64,000 nt of DNA from Prostheceraeus crozeri (lineage: Eukaryota; Platyhelminthes; Polycladida; Euryleptidae), in contig CAJQUW010009006.1 in the NCBI GenBank assembly GCA_907163375.1, forward strand, positions 1-64,000, in the 5' to 3' direction. This document shows, one piece after another, positions 1 through 12,000 of this stretch. The notes beneath the pieces are model-generated. The model was not told the DNA's origin, did no database searches, and worked only from the letters and a program-made list of their open reading frames with translations. Position 1 is the stretch's first letter, and each line of letters begins with the position of its first letter. Both the position numbers and the translations under genes were made by a program.

Positions 1-3000
1 AAAATTTATTTCACAACGCTGTACCACTATTTCAAAACTTAATTTCAGCTATATTTGTAAACTGTTCTAACTTTATTATTAACACATAAATACACTATTG
101 GACAACATCTAGTTTTTAAACTTGTAAACTCTTGAATCTTTATTTCTATCTAGTTAACGGTCTTGAACTATTTGTTCTTATTTCTATAATCAGAATTACT
201 GAATAGAACTTTATCTTCTAACGTACCACACAATTGAAAACTTTATCTTATTTATAAAATACAATATGATGATAGCTGATATACTGTTTTAATTTGGTGG
301 GAACAACTTCTATTGGAACTTTCTATTTTACTTATAATATCGTTTGAACCCACTTTTTTTTGACTTGAAACTGATGACTACACTTTATTTCTAACTGGTC
401 TAACTTTTGAAGTTTTATTTTTACTTGCTTATTGTTGACAGCTCTTCAATATTAACTTGCTGTAAAAACTGTTAAAAACCTTTATTTTTTAATATGAAAC
501 TGATGGAACTTTATTTCTAGCATACAAACTGGTAAAAATTCATTTCTTAAAATACAAATGTTAGAACTTTATTTCCAAGACATAAACGGATATAACTATA
601 TTTCAAGCGTATAAACTATCAAAACTTTATTTCCAACTTGTACACTATTGAAACATTATTTTCTAATCTGTAAAACTGTTGAAACTATATCTTTCATTTA
701 CAAATAGTAGAACGCTTAGTCTAACTTGCAAACTATTAAATCCTGCAATCATATTTTTACAAACAGATAAAACTCTATTTCAAACATACACACTGTTGAA
801 ACTTTATTTCTAGCTTGTAAACTCTTGAAACTTTATTTTGATATACAAACAGCTAAAACTTTATTTCTAACATATACACCATTGAAACTTTATTTTTTAA
901 CTTGTAAACTCTTGAAACTTAGTTTTTCATATACAAACAGCTAAAACTTTATTTCTAACGTACACATTATTGAAACTTTATTTTCTAATCTGTAAACTGT
1001 TGAAACTATATCTTTCATTTACAAATAGTAGAACGCTTAGTCTAACTTGCAAACTATTAAATCCTGCAATCATATTTTACAAACAGATAAAACTCTATTT
1101 CTAACATACACACTGTTGAAACTTTATTTCTAACTCGTAAACTCTTGAAACTTTATTTTGATATACAAACAGCTAAAACTTTATTTCTAACGTATACACC
1201 ATTGAAACTTTATTTTTTAACTTGTAAACTCTTGAAACTTAGTTTTTCATATACAAACAGCTAAAACTTTATTTCTAACTTGTACACTGGTGAAACTTTA
1301 TTTCTAACTTGTAAACGGTTGAAAATTTGTTTCATTTCTATCATAGAAACAGATAGAACTTTATTCCTAACTTACCAACTGGTGAAACTTCATTCTATTT
1401 CTAACATACAAACAGATAAAACTTTATTCTTAACATATGCACTATTGAAACATTAGTTTTAACTTGCAAACTATTGAAACTTTATTTTTAACTTGTTAAC
1501 GATTGAAACTTTGTTTTATTTCTAACATACAAACAGATAGAACTTCATTCTTAACTTGTAAACTGGTGAACCTTCATTTTATTTCTAACATATAAACAGA
1601 TAGAACTTGATTCTTAACTTGTAAACTTAAACAGATAGAACTTTATTCGTAACTTGTAAACTGGCGAAACTTCATTCTATTTCTAACATATAAACAGATA
1701 AAACTTCATTCTTAACATACACACTATTGAAACTTTATTCTTAACTTGTAAACTGTTAAAAACTTTATTTTTTAATATGGAAACTGATGAAACTTTATTT
1801 CTAGCATACAAACAGGTAAAACTTCATTTCTAACATACACACTGTTGAAACTTTATTTCTAACTTGTAAACTCTTGAAACTTTATTTTGATATACAAACA
1901 GCTAAAACTTTATTTCTAACGTATACACCATTGAAACTTTATTTTTTAACTTGTAAACTCTTGAAACTTAGTTTTTCATATACAAACAGCTAAAACTTTA
2001 TTTCTAACTTGTACACTGGTGAAACTTTATTTCTAACTTGTAAACGGTTGAAAATTTGTTTTATTTCTATCATAGAAACAGATAGAACTTTATTCTTTAA
2101 CTTACCAACTGGTGAAACTTCATTCTATTTCTAACATACAAACAGATAAAACTTTATTCTTAACATATGCACTATTGAAACATTAGTTTTAACTTGCAAA
2201 CTATTGAAACTTTATTTTTAACTTGTTAACGGTTGAAACTTTGTTTTATTTCTAACATACAAACAGATAGAACTTCATTCTTAACTTGTAAACTGGTGAA
2301 CCTTCATTTTATTTCTAACATATAAACAGATAGAACTTTATTCTTAACTTGTAAACTTAAACAGATAGAACTTTATTCGTAACTTGTAAACTGGCGAAAC
2401 TTCATTCTATTTCTAACATATAAACAGATAAAACTTCATTCTTAACATACACACTATTGAAACTTTATTCTTAACTTGTAAACTATTGAAACTTTATTTT
2501 TTAATATGGAAACTGATGAAACTTTATTTCTAGCATACAAACAGATAGAACTTCATTTCTAACATACAAACTGTTAGAACTTTATTTCCAAGACATAAAC
2601 GGATATAACTATATTTCAAGCGTATAAACTATTAAAACTTTATTTCCAACTTGTACACTATTGAAACATTATTTTCTAATCTGTAAACTGTTGAAACTAT
2701 ATCTTTCATTTACAAATAGTAGAACTCTTAGTCTAACTTGCAAACTATTAAATCCTGCAATCTTATTTTTACAAAAAGATAAAACTCTATTTCTAACATA
2801 CACACTGTTGAAACTTTATTTCTAGCTTGTAAACTCTTGAAACTTTATTTTGATATACAAACAGCTAAAACTTTATTTCTAACGTATACACCATTGAAAC
2901 TTTATTTTTAACTTGTAAACTCTTGAAACTTAGTTTTTCATATACAAACAGCTAAAACTTTATTTCTAACGTACACATTATTGAAACTTTATTTTCTAAT

Positions 3001-3865
3001 CCGTAAACTGTTGAAACTATATCTTTCATTTACAAATAGTAGAACGCTTAGTCTAACTTGCAAACTATTAAATCCTGCAATCATATTTTACAAACAGATA
3101 AAACTCTATTTCTAACATACACACTGTTGAAACTTTATTTCTAACTTGTAAACTCTTGAAACTTTATTTTTGATATACAAACAGCTAAAACTTTATTTCT
3201 AACGTATACACCATTGAAACTTTATTTTTTAACTTGTAAACTCTTGAAACTTAGTTTTTCATATACAAACAGCTAAAACTTTATTTCTAACTTGTACACT
3301 GGTGAAACTTTATTTCTAACTTGTAAACGGTTGAAAATTTGTTTTATTTCTATCATAGAAACAGATAGAACTTTATTCTTAACTTACCAACTGGTGAAAC
3401 TTCATTCTATTTCTAACATACAAACAGATAAAACTTTATTCTTAACATATGCACTATTGAAACATTAGTTTTAACTTGCAAACTATTGAAACTTTGAAAC
3501 TTTGTTTTATTTCTAACATACAAACAGATAGAACTTCATTCTTAACTTGTAAACTGGTGAACCTTCATTTTATTTCTAACTTGTAAACTCTTGAAACTTT
3601 ATTTTGATATACAAACAGCTAAGACTTTATTTCTAACGCATACACTATTGAAACTTTATTTTATTTCTAACATATAAACAGATAGAACTTTATTCTTAAC
3701 TTGCCAACTGGTGAAACTTCATTCTATTTCTAACATACAAACAGATAAAGCTTTATTTCTAACACACACACACACACACTATTGAAACTTTATTTTCAAT
3801 CTGTAAACTGTTGAAACTATATCTTTCATTTACAAATAGTAGAACGCTTAGTCTAACTTGTAAAT
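1..3865. repeat. Higher-order satellite array of Polinton origin
   Basis: AT-rich array built from short units of roughly 33-40 bp that vary around aaactttatttctaacatac and cttgtaaactgttgaaac. The short units are organised into longer repeats: the block containing tagtagaacgcttagtctaa recurs near 715, 1030, 2720 and 3045, and the block tttctatcatagaaacag recurs near 1335, 2060 and 3345. The block with cgcttagtctaacttg is the same sequence found as single-copy Polinton DNA at 4040-4075 and, inverted, at 23670-23700 and 23880-23900. The array therefore appears to be an amplified internal part of the degraded Polinton that ends at 9072. No coding potential is seen. The left end lies outside the window. 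Confidence 0.85.
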
Positions 3866-3879
3866 CTTATGACACTTCA

Positions 3880-4290
3880 TATGGGTGATGATGGTAGATG
3901 AAATAGTGTTAAATAAAATTTAGATAGCTTACACTTCTGATACAGGGATAGCAATCGACTGCAATCCATGTGTAAAGAGCTTGTTAGACTACGGATGGGC
4001 TTAAGTGGATGATTTAACCATGTATACTTTTTCATTTGGAAATAGTAGCACGCTTAGTCTAACTTGTAAATCTTAAAACATTTCATATGGGCGATGATGA
4101 TAGATGAAATAGTGTCAAACAAAATTAAGATAGCTTGCACTTCTGATACAGGGATAGCAATCGACTGCGATCCATGTGTAAAGAGGTTGTTAGACTACGG
4201 AAGAGAGAAGTGTGTTATGTTGCGTGTGGCGCGTGAGTGTCCTCCCATTTCATTCCATTCATCAATTCGTCTCATTGATAGAGACAGGTA
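3880..4290. repeat. Two tandem ~195-bp blocks shared with the complete Polinton
   Basis: Two direct copies of a block containing cagggatagcaatcgactgc, each followed by the cgcttagtctaacttg string. The same two-copy arrangement occurs inverted in the complete Polinton at about 23557-23940. The second copy here (4094-4291) can be read as a 65-codon ORF that differs at only a few residues from the one at 23451-23645 on the minus strand, but the first copy is broken by a stop. Conservation may reflect a cis-acting repeat rather than a protein. Confidence 0.6.
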
Positions 4291-4698
4291 GAACTCATGG
4301 TTCTCATAACGTATGCAATGGAAAGTTTTAGGCAACCTTCGACAGTTGGCTAAATGTCGCCCTGGCGCGAATGCATACTACGTTGAGACAGAGGCAATCA
4401 CTTGCAAACATGACGCAGAGAGGTTTAACAAGATTGACCATTGCCGAATGTCCCTTGCGTATACATAGCTACGGGTTTCACCGCCGCCCTTTACAGGAAC
4501 GCCCGTCGAAAGGAAGTATTACACCGAACTTCATTTGCAACGTTCAAGTTGACTGATAGCAGATTCAACTTAATGTTAGTATTCGCCAGTCCGAAGACTG
4601 CCCAGGGCAAACCGCGAGGAGGTTCTATCATGTCTTGCCCCATGGTGGCCCTTAAGAGAGCCGATGGTTCGTTCTCGGGAGTAACGTCATCTTACACC

Positions 4699-4959
4699 CT
4701 ACCAATTCTGCTGAGAAAGTCTTTGAACTCTCTCCTTGGTAGAAGTGTCGACTTCCACACTAACTGGTACATGGCTAAAAAGTGGAATGTAGCGCCATTC
4801 CGTTGGATTGACAGCAGTTGCTGTCATCGGATTGCCAATCCGAGCAAGATTATTAAAAACTCTGTCTTGCTCCTCTAGCCTGGCAAACTCCTCAAATAAA
4901 TTTCGCGGCCTTAACTGCGGTCCGCGAGGAGAGCTGACTTGACTGTTCGGCGTCTGCAT
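4699..4959 (-). pseudogene. Remnant copy of the small Polinton ORF at 22254
   Basis: An 86-codon ORF beginning MQTPNSQVSSPRG, nearly identical through about residue 76 to the 88-residue ORF of the complete element, including LFEEF, RIGNPMTAT and NPTEWRYIPLF. Its last residues diverge because of a small indel near the 3' end. A TATA box lies about 35 bp upstream (4991-4998). Similar amino-acid sequence in two diverged element copies supports a genuine small protein. Its function is unknown: no domain is recognised. Confidence 0.6.
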
Positions 4960-4990
4960 GATTGAAATGAAATGAAATGAGAGGCAGTGG

Positions 4991-4998
4991 TTTATATA
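4991..4998 (-). promoter_or_regulatory. TATA box of the remnant small ORF
   Basis: On the minus strand the sequence reads tatataaa, about 32-39 bp upstream of the ATG at 4959. The spacing and flanking sequence (tatataaaccactgcctc) are the same as at 22215-22222 in the complete Polinton. Confidence 0.6.
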
Positions 4999-5009
4999 CC
5001 CCTCTAATG

Positions 5010-6200
5010 CGACGCACCGTTCAAGTTGACTGATAGCAGAGTCAACTTAATGATAGTATTCGCCAGTCCGAAGACTGCCCAGGGCAAAGCGCGTGGAGGC
5101 TCTATCATGTCTTGCCCCATAGTGGCCGATTATACGGTAGTCTGTTAGTAGATTTCAATCACTGAAAAAGTAAGATGAGAATCATTTCATTTGTCTCATC
5201 AACGTTTATCATGGGAGCAATCATTGAAGGGGCATCTAATGAATTACATTTCACTCTACTCCATATCATAAAGACTAACCTTTGTCGAATGGCTGAAGTA
5301 CTCTGACCTGGCGAGAGAAAACGTCACGTTGAGTATGAAGTCAAATGCCCAACATGAGCAACGGCTCAGAGGTTTCGGTCTAACAAACGACGAACAACCC
5401 GTGCAACACAATCCCTCTACGGCAGTACCCGCCGTCCCGAAGGAACGCTCGAGCAAAGGAGGTATTACAGCGATGATGTGCTTTATGAGCAGAAGTGAAT
5501 CTCTTGATAGCAAGAAACTATTCAACTAGATAGCAAGTCAAAACAACCTGATAGCAGGACAAATGTATAGTCAGTAATTTACACTTAGTGAGGAATGATA
5601 GATTTGAGTGTAGTGAGTAGCACTCGATCCCGTCGACAGCCCGAAGGCCTTGTACTGATCACTAGGGAAGTGAGAGATCTTCCCCGATACCCGCTATTTA
5701 CAGCTTAAGACATCATTGTCACTGCCCCGAAGTGGTAACAGCAACGCCGAGTCAAAGGTAGTGAACAGTAGCTGGGATCTAACCCCTCAAAGCTGCCTTA
5801 GTCTTAGTTAAATTTGAAATCTGATAGCAGATTTGAACTCAGCATACTTGAAAACCTTGAGGAAACATCCCAAGTTATTGCTTTGATCAGCTTGATAGCA
5901 AGCCGTAGAGAGCTTGATTCACCAGCGTTTTGCAATGGAGATGTTTAGAGGCCACCCATGACAAGATAGCTAAGACTCAACCGATTGGCGTTCAAAGTGC
6001 TACGTTGAGAGCTGTGTCAAATGCCCAACATGAGACATGAGTTGTCCCAGCGGTTACGGTCTCAAATATGACACATTCCCTTGCCACACTTATCACTACG
6101 GCATCGTCCGCCGTCCCGAAGGAACATCCTGTCAGTGGAATATTACAGCAAAACTCTCCGTGTCTTGCTCGCTTTCAGTGAAAAGCCGCTTATAGCATGA
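5010..6200. repeat. Degenerate internal Polinton repeats
   Basis: Contains another copy of the promoter repeat (5010-5140, with gccagtccgaagactgccc) and two copies of a block with gtcaaatgcccaacatgag (5338 and 6009), each ending in a gccgtcccgaaggaac segment (5430 and 6108). Short ORFs in this stretch overlap one another on opposite strands and are not believed to be genes. Confidence 0.55.
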
Positions 6201-6580
6201 GAAGACTGGCTCAGACATCATTAAAAATGCTTTCATTGACTTCAGCAGGGTCGAAAACCCCAGAAAACCTCCAAAACTAGTGAATTTAAATTTTTCAACT
6301 TTTTAGCACTACTTATGAAATTTTATAAGTAGTCTGTCACTTAGGCCAGGTCAATAGCGACCGAACCTTTTTTGAATCAAGTCAAACGGACTTGTAGAAG
6401 CAAAGTTACGAGCCTTTAAAGTTTTGGAGTCTTTTATGGCCTGGAGACGAAGGCCATCTCCTGGCGAACCTCTAAGTCTGACGGCTTAGCTGATATCAGC
6501 AATGAAATTTTCTAAGTCGGTTTCTTACAGAAACCCGGGATTTGGAATGTCCGAAGCTATCATCGGAGCTCAGAGAGACG

Positions 6581-6642
6581 ACCTACCTCTGACAATCGTT
6601 CTCCTCTAAATGACAAGTCTCCGTCGGTTCCCAGCTTATATA
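6581..6642 (-). promoter_or_regulatory. TATA box and 5' splice donor leader (remnant copy)
   Basis: Read on the minus strand, tatataag (6635-6642) is followed about 50 bp later by a donor-like agag|gtaggt (gtaggt is the complement of 6581-6586) and then cgtctctctgagctc. The complete Polinton has the same order at 21805-21877: tatataaa, then gacgag|gtaagc, then gtcgctctgagctc. The leader is conserved while surrounding DNA has diverged. Confidence 0.5.
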
Positions 6643-6689
6643 GTGTGTGGCGATCAGCTGATGACGTAATACCCATCATCCAAACACTA

Positions 6690-8735
6690 AAAATCCCGTC
6701 TATCTCCGGTTCTAGTGCTCCGATTGAGCTGGAAATACACCATTTCCATGTAGAATTTGACGCTGAATCCGAATCTGGCCTCCGTTTTCCCATCCGATGC
6801 TTCGTTTTGGCTCTACAGTAGGCAGCCATCGCAAAATTCTAACTCGTTTTTCTAGTCGTTTTTCCGAAAAATGTTGAAAATTTTTCTCGCCGATTGACTT
6901 GAAACTCTCCGATTGACATGAAACTCATCATACAGATAGAGAATTTCACGCTGATTCCAAATCTGAAATCCGTTTTCCAATCCGATGCTTCGTTTTGAAG
7001 CTAGAGCCCAAAACGTCCCAAATTCTAACGCTGTCGTTTTTCACCAATGTCCCAAAATCTTAAATGGCGTCTCACATCTAAACGAAGACAGATAGGAACA
7101 AGCCGATTCTTTCACTGAATTTGTCTCACTCTTAGCTTTCAAACGAGCTATGGCACGACAAAATCCGTCCACTGGAAGCCAAATCGAAGCAAGCTGTCCA
7201 GAGGGGGGGGACGTCAGCAAAATTTTTTCTCTCCGATGGCGTTCAAATTCACCATACGGATGCAGAATTTCACGCTGAATCCGAATCTGGCCTCCGTTTT
7301 CCCATCCGATGCTTCGTTTGGGCGCTACACACCAAAACGTCCCAAATTCTAACTCTGTCGTTTTTTCGAAAAATGTTGAAAATTTTTTGTCGCCGATAGA
7401 CTTGAAACTCACCATACAGATAGAGAATTTCACGCTGATTCCAAATCTGAAATCCGTTTTCCAATCCGATGCTTCGTTTTGAAGCTAGAGCCCAAAACGT
7501 CCCAAATTCTAACTCTGTCGTTTTTCACCAATGTCCCAAAATCTTAAATGGCGTCTCACATCTAAACGAAGACAGATAGGAACAAGCCGATTCTTTCAGT
7601 GAATTTGTCTCACTCTTAGCTTTCAAACGAGCTATGGCACGACAAAATCCGTCCACTGGAAGCCAAGATCGAAGCAAGCTGTCCAGAGGGGGGGGGACGT
7701 CAGTGAAATTTCAAAGTGTGATGAAAAATGTTTTGGTGACGGTCCCAGGTCGAAATTCCACACTTTGGAAAATTTTCAAAATTTTACCCATACAAAGTCA
7801 CTCTGACACTTAGGATTTTTTCAGGTGAGCGAGCTCCGACCTAAAATCTTGTAACCGCTCTAACTTTTGAACGAAGACAGATAGGAACAAGCCGATTCTT
7901 TCAGTGAATTTGTCTCACTCTTAGCTTTCAAACGAGCTATGGCACGACAAAATCCGTCCACTAGAAGCCAAGATCGAAGCGAGCTGTCCAGAGGGGGGGG
8001 ACGTGAGCGAAAATTTTTTCTCTCCGATGGCGTTCAAATTCACCATACCGATGCAGAATTTCACGCTGAATCCGAATCTGGCCTCCGTTTTCTCATCCGA
8101 TGGTTCGTTTTGGCGCTACACACCAAAACGTCCCAAATTCTAACTCTGTCGTTTTTTCGAAAAATGTTGAAAATTTTTTCTCTCCGATTGACTTGAAACT
8201 CACCATACAGATAGAGAATTTCACGCTGATTCCAAATCTGAAATCCGTTTTCCAATCCGATGCTTCGTTTTGAAGCTACAGCCCAAAACGTCCCAAATTC
8301 TAACTCTGTCGTTTTTCGCCAATGTCCCAAAATCTTAAATGGTGTCTCACATCTAAACGAAGACAGATAGGAACAAGCAGATTCTTTCACTGAATTTGTC
8401 TCACTCTTAGCTTTCAAACGAGCTATGGCACGACAAAATCCGTCCACTGGAAGCCAAAATCGAAGCGAGCTGTCCAGAGGGGGGGGGACGTCAGCGAAAA
8501 TTTTTCTCTCCGATTGACTTGAAACTCACCATACCGATGCAGAATTTCACGCTGAATCCGAATCTGGCCTCCGTTTTCTCATCCGATGCTTCGTTTGGGC
8601 GCTACACACCAAAACGTCCCAAATTCTAACTCTGTTAAAATTTTGAAGAAAAATTTTTTCTCGCCGATTGCCTTGAAACTCACCATACCGATGCAGAATT
8701 TTACGCTGAATCCGAATCTGGCAGCCATTTCACCA
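6690..8735. repeat. Subterminal tandem repeats (300-490 bp units)
   Basis: Repeating units contain cacgctgaatccgaatctgg, cccaaaacgtcccaaattct and gacagataggaacaagc, and each ends at a run of 7-9 G preceded by ctgtccaga (near 7200, 7686, 7991 and 8477; spacing 486, 304 and 487 bp). The same unit occurs about one and a half times in the right subterminal part of the complete element (40860-41450). The ORFs here read through repeats on both strands and are not taken as genes. Confidence 0.75.
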
Positions 8736-8738
8736 TCC

Positions 8739-8845
8739 ACGACAACCTAGACGGTCGCCCACGTCAACCTAGACGGTCGCCCACGTCAACCTAGACGGTC
8801 GCCCACGTTAACCTGGACGGTCGCCCACGTCAACCAGGCGGTCGG
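8739..8845. repeat. 22-bp minisatellite in the remnant terminal repeat
   Basis: Four to five copies of acgtcaacctagacggtcgc (22-bp period), just inside the G-run part of the terminal repeat. The complete element has a differently sized repeat at the matching place, with a gtgccggccaggttggcgtg theme near 21010-21080. Confidence 0.7.
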
Positions 8846-8869
8846 ACCAACTCACCCGAGTCTCACACT

Positions 8870-9072
8870 CTGTCGTTGCAGAGGGGGGGGAGTCAGCGAA
8901 CAGTTTGTGAACGTGGACCCACCTGGCCGGCACACCACGACAGACTACAACCTCTGTCGTTCCAGAGGGGGGGGAGTCAGATCCGAAGCACCACGGCGGC
9001 CGACCACGACACTCTGCCGTTCCAGAGGGGGGGAGGGCGCGCTGTGTTTATTATGGACCTTTTATTACTACT
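8870..9072. repeat. Terminal repeat end of the remnant Polinton
   Basis: Three G-runs preceded by cgttccaga or cgttgcaga (8879, 8962, 9023), then a short AT-rich tail ending attactact at 9072. The complete element's right end has the same order: G-runs with gacgtcag, a unique tail, then cttactact. The 6 bp following 9072 are aacagc. Whether they form a target duplication cannot be tested because the other end is outside the window. Confidence 0.55.
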
Positions 9073-12000
9073 AACAGCATCAGATCAAGTGATTTCTGAC
9101 TCTTAGTGCAGCGCGTATGTACGCGGGTAGAAGAATAGAATGCCCTTAACCACGGATGTTTGGGGTGTTCCGTAATTACGCGTGGCATGTTACCTAGTGT
9201 ATGATGGTGTCATGCGGAGAAGATATATTTTGAAGAAATATTTAGATATGAAGATATACATAGAAGATATACTTTGAGGAATTAGCATTCATGAGACATA
9301 ACACGTGGTACAGTCCACCGCTTGTTCCAAATGAGCAATATATCGAAATGTGAGCGCTTGCAGGTGACTTGAACTCATTTAGGTGTTGAACAATACGAAT
9401 TCTTTAGAAAATAAACACGCTGTGTGCACACCCCCGGAACAAGCTAAGTTTAAATACATGTCTCGTATATCAAATGCATAAAAATAATATGTTTAACTAA
9501 TGTATTAACAGTTTTATTTTAAAATTATGTCAAATCATGATTATTATACTTAAAAATGCAATAATTATAAGCATTCTTTCACAACTCAGGCGGAGCCAGA
9601 AAGAATATAATTAATTGAGCCATAAACCTTGGCCTTATTAAATGAACGAATGTTCATTAAGATATCATAGTGAATCAGCTGGACGTAACCCATCATTCCA
9701 AAGAAACTTGAATTTGTTTTATTCAAAACTGCGTCAATTGATTTGAGATGTTGAACTGAAAAAAAAGAAAGATATTCTGAGATTTCGCATTATTTGAATT
9801 GAATAGTGCATATTTCTATTTTTGATCTGAGATTGCAGTTGTTGAATTTCAGAGTTGAATTCCGGGGATGGAAAAGGTGTAGGTCGAAACTCTATCCAAT
9901 TGAAATTCGTGGCTTACATTTCTACAACAATTGATATAACTTGACAGCCAACTTTTTTCCTCTCGGGATCTTTTCGTGCATATGCCAACTAGAATTCCTT
10001 CCTCAATCCATTCCTGCTGAATTCACGCGCCCCCTCTTACATGCTGCAATTGGCACATGTAGCTACATGTGGGTATAGGCCTGCATAACAATTGCATGTA
10101 CATGTAATTTGCATAACTTAGTTCCGTGACTGTCACAGTTTTTAAGGACATATTTAGACCTCTTCAGTGTCTTCCCTCCATGAAGTCCTAGCGCTTATCC
10201 ATCACTTACAATACAACTCATTACTAAAATTTATGTTCAACTGCAATTGCGGCCTATAGCCATAACCATGCCTCCTTCGTAGCATATTTCTACTGTCCTA
10301 ATCTGTTGTCAAACATTCCTAGCAATGCCTGTGGGTAATATGAGCATGCACTATCACCTATGCAAACTTACCTGACACATGCCAACTACCACCACTATGA
10401 CATGCAGGCCTATGCGCATGAAATATACAAGTCATCTTTGCGAAACTTCAACTCTTTCTTAAGACACGACCCAACACCGAAACCTAGGCAAACTTATACT
10501 CGTATTGATCCTCTATTCACCTACAATCCAGATTCGAAGCCCTCATCCCTGGAAACTAGCCCGTTCGCCAAACCTTACCCTAACACTAGCCGATTGCATA
10601 TTCAAACACAAATTTAACTGTTATTGAATTTGCGCTTCCCTTGCCTTGACCATTCGCCTACTACCTTCCATACACTTAGTACATTATAAGAGCAAGTCAT
10701 TAACTTCACATTTTATTCATATAGGAATTCACAACACTGACAAGTTTCAAAAACAGACTGATTTTCACATGAAAGATACAATTTGTCCAACTTTACCAAA
10801 ACATAGTATGTCAACAAAGTCGTGACACTGTCCCAGTCTACATACCACTATCATACACAGGAATATCACAATTCACCAAAAATGCCATATCATGCTGAAA
10901 CTCGTTCTGCACAACGAGTTACACTAATTTCCACTATATTGAAGACTTCAGGACACTGAAGTGAAACAGAAGAGAAGTGCACTTCATTTTCCAGCTGATT
11001 AATCCACAATCTTCTGCTCATTGAACAGCTTTGAAATTTGATTCATTGCACTGACCAACACTAAGACACATCGTTGACGGTTTCTGAAAATCCTTTGGGT
11101 TAGCGTAAACGACCTGTTGAAGAAAAAAGGAATAATATTTACAAGATGTTAACTGTTTACTTGTAACAGTAGAACTAATGACTGACTGTCACAGTCAGAT
11201 CCACAAATCACGATCGACATTGATATTCACGAGCAGAAGCAAGTAAACACGTCTAGCTAGATCACGTATTTTCTGCGAAATGAAATTGGGTCATTGTTGA
11301 CTGTGTCTTACATAGAAAATGAAAATGATCACGTTCCTGATCCATTGACGCATTCATGGGTTGTAAATAGTTTTGTCTCAGATTCCTGCTCCTTACCAGG
11401 CCACTGTGGCGCGGTTATTCCGACGCAAAAAATTCGCAAGAATTTATGCGTGCGAATAACGATTTCCTTCGTTTCTCACCATCGGCATGCTGATATTTGA
11501 TTTTATTTTTTTACAAGAATTTATACATTCTCATACGATGATAAAAATCATCCCAGCAGCCATTTATAATGCACATACAGATACTTAAACAAATCAATCA
11601 AACTACCCTGGATGAATTAAAGAGCAAGGTTTCGATGTCTCCTTAGTCAATGAATACATGCAATCATGGAAACACGAAATAAATGTTATAATCAATTTAT
11701 CATTCAATCCAATTAATCTTTTATATTTCAGAGATGAAGCAAAAATGTTGCGCACGAATCTCCAACAGCGTCAATCGTCATCATGCAGTGATCGAACTAG
11801 ATAATAAAAGGAATAGCCTTCTAGACGTTTTATCTTTCGTTTTCAGCACGATGTAAATATATGGCCCATTGTACATGCGTTGGCATTCTGAGTTCATTGT
11901 GGAGTTGCACTTTAACCATACACCTTAACGAGGAAGTTATGAACCACGAAGGATATATTGCAGACCAAAATACATTTGACTTGGAGTGGAACAGGATGAA

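Larger units (their letters stand above)
1..9072 (-). mobile_element. Diverged partial Polinton copy (reverse orientation)
   Basis: From 9072 leftward this region matches the left 3 kb of the complete Polinton (20798-23940) in inverted orientation. Shared parts in order are the G-run terminal repeats, a TATA plus splice-donor leader (6581-6642), the string around 5820-5870 (mirrors 22080-22130), the small ORF 4699-4959, the promoter repeats at 4560-4690 and 5010-5140, and the duplicated blocks at 3880-4290. The outer end is taken at 9072 because attactact there matches the cttactact end of the complete copy. The rest of the element is outside the window or replaced by satellite DNA, so its target duplication cannot be tested. 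It differs from the complete copy by many substitutions and indels, so it is an older or different subfamily. Confidence 0.75.

Noticed and set aside
3765..3780. Possible CRISPR-like or direct-repeat array in 1-3865
   Set aside because: Units are contiguous and variable with no spacers. It is a eukaryotic satellite with a short (ca) microsatellite at 3765-3780.
7041..8447. Several overlapping ORFs of 64-130 codons on both strands
   Set aside because: They read through tandem subterminal repeats, recur as repeat copies and overlap each other; no promoter or domain supports them.
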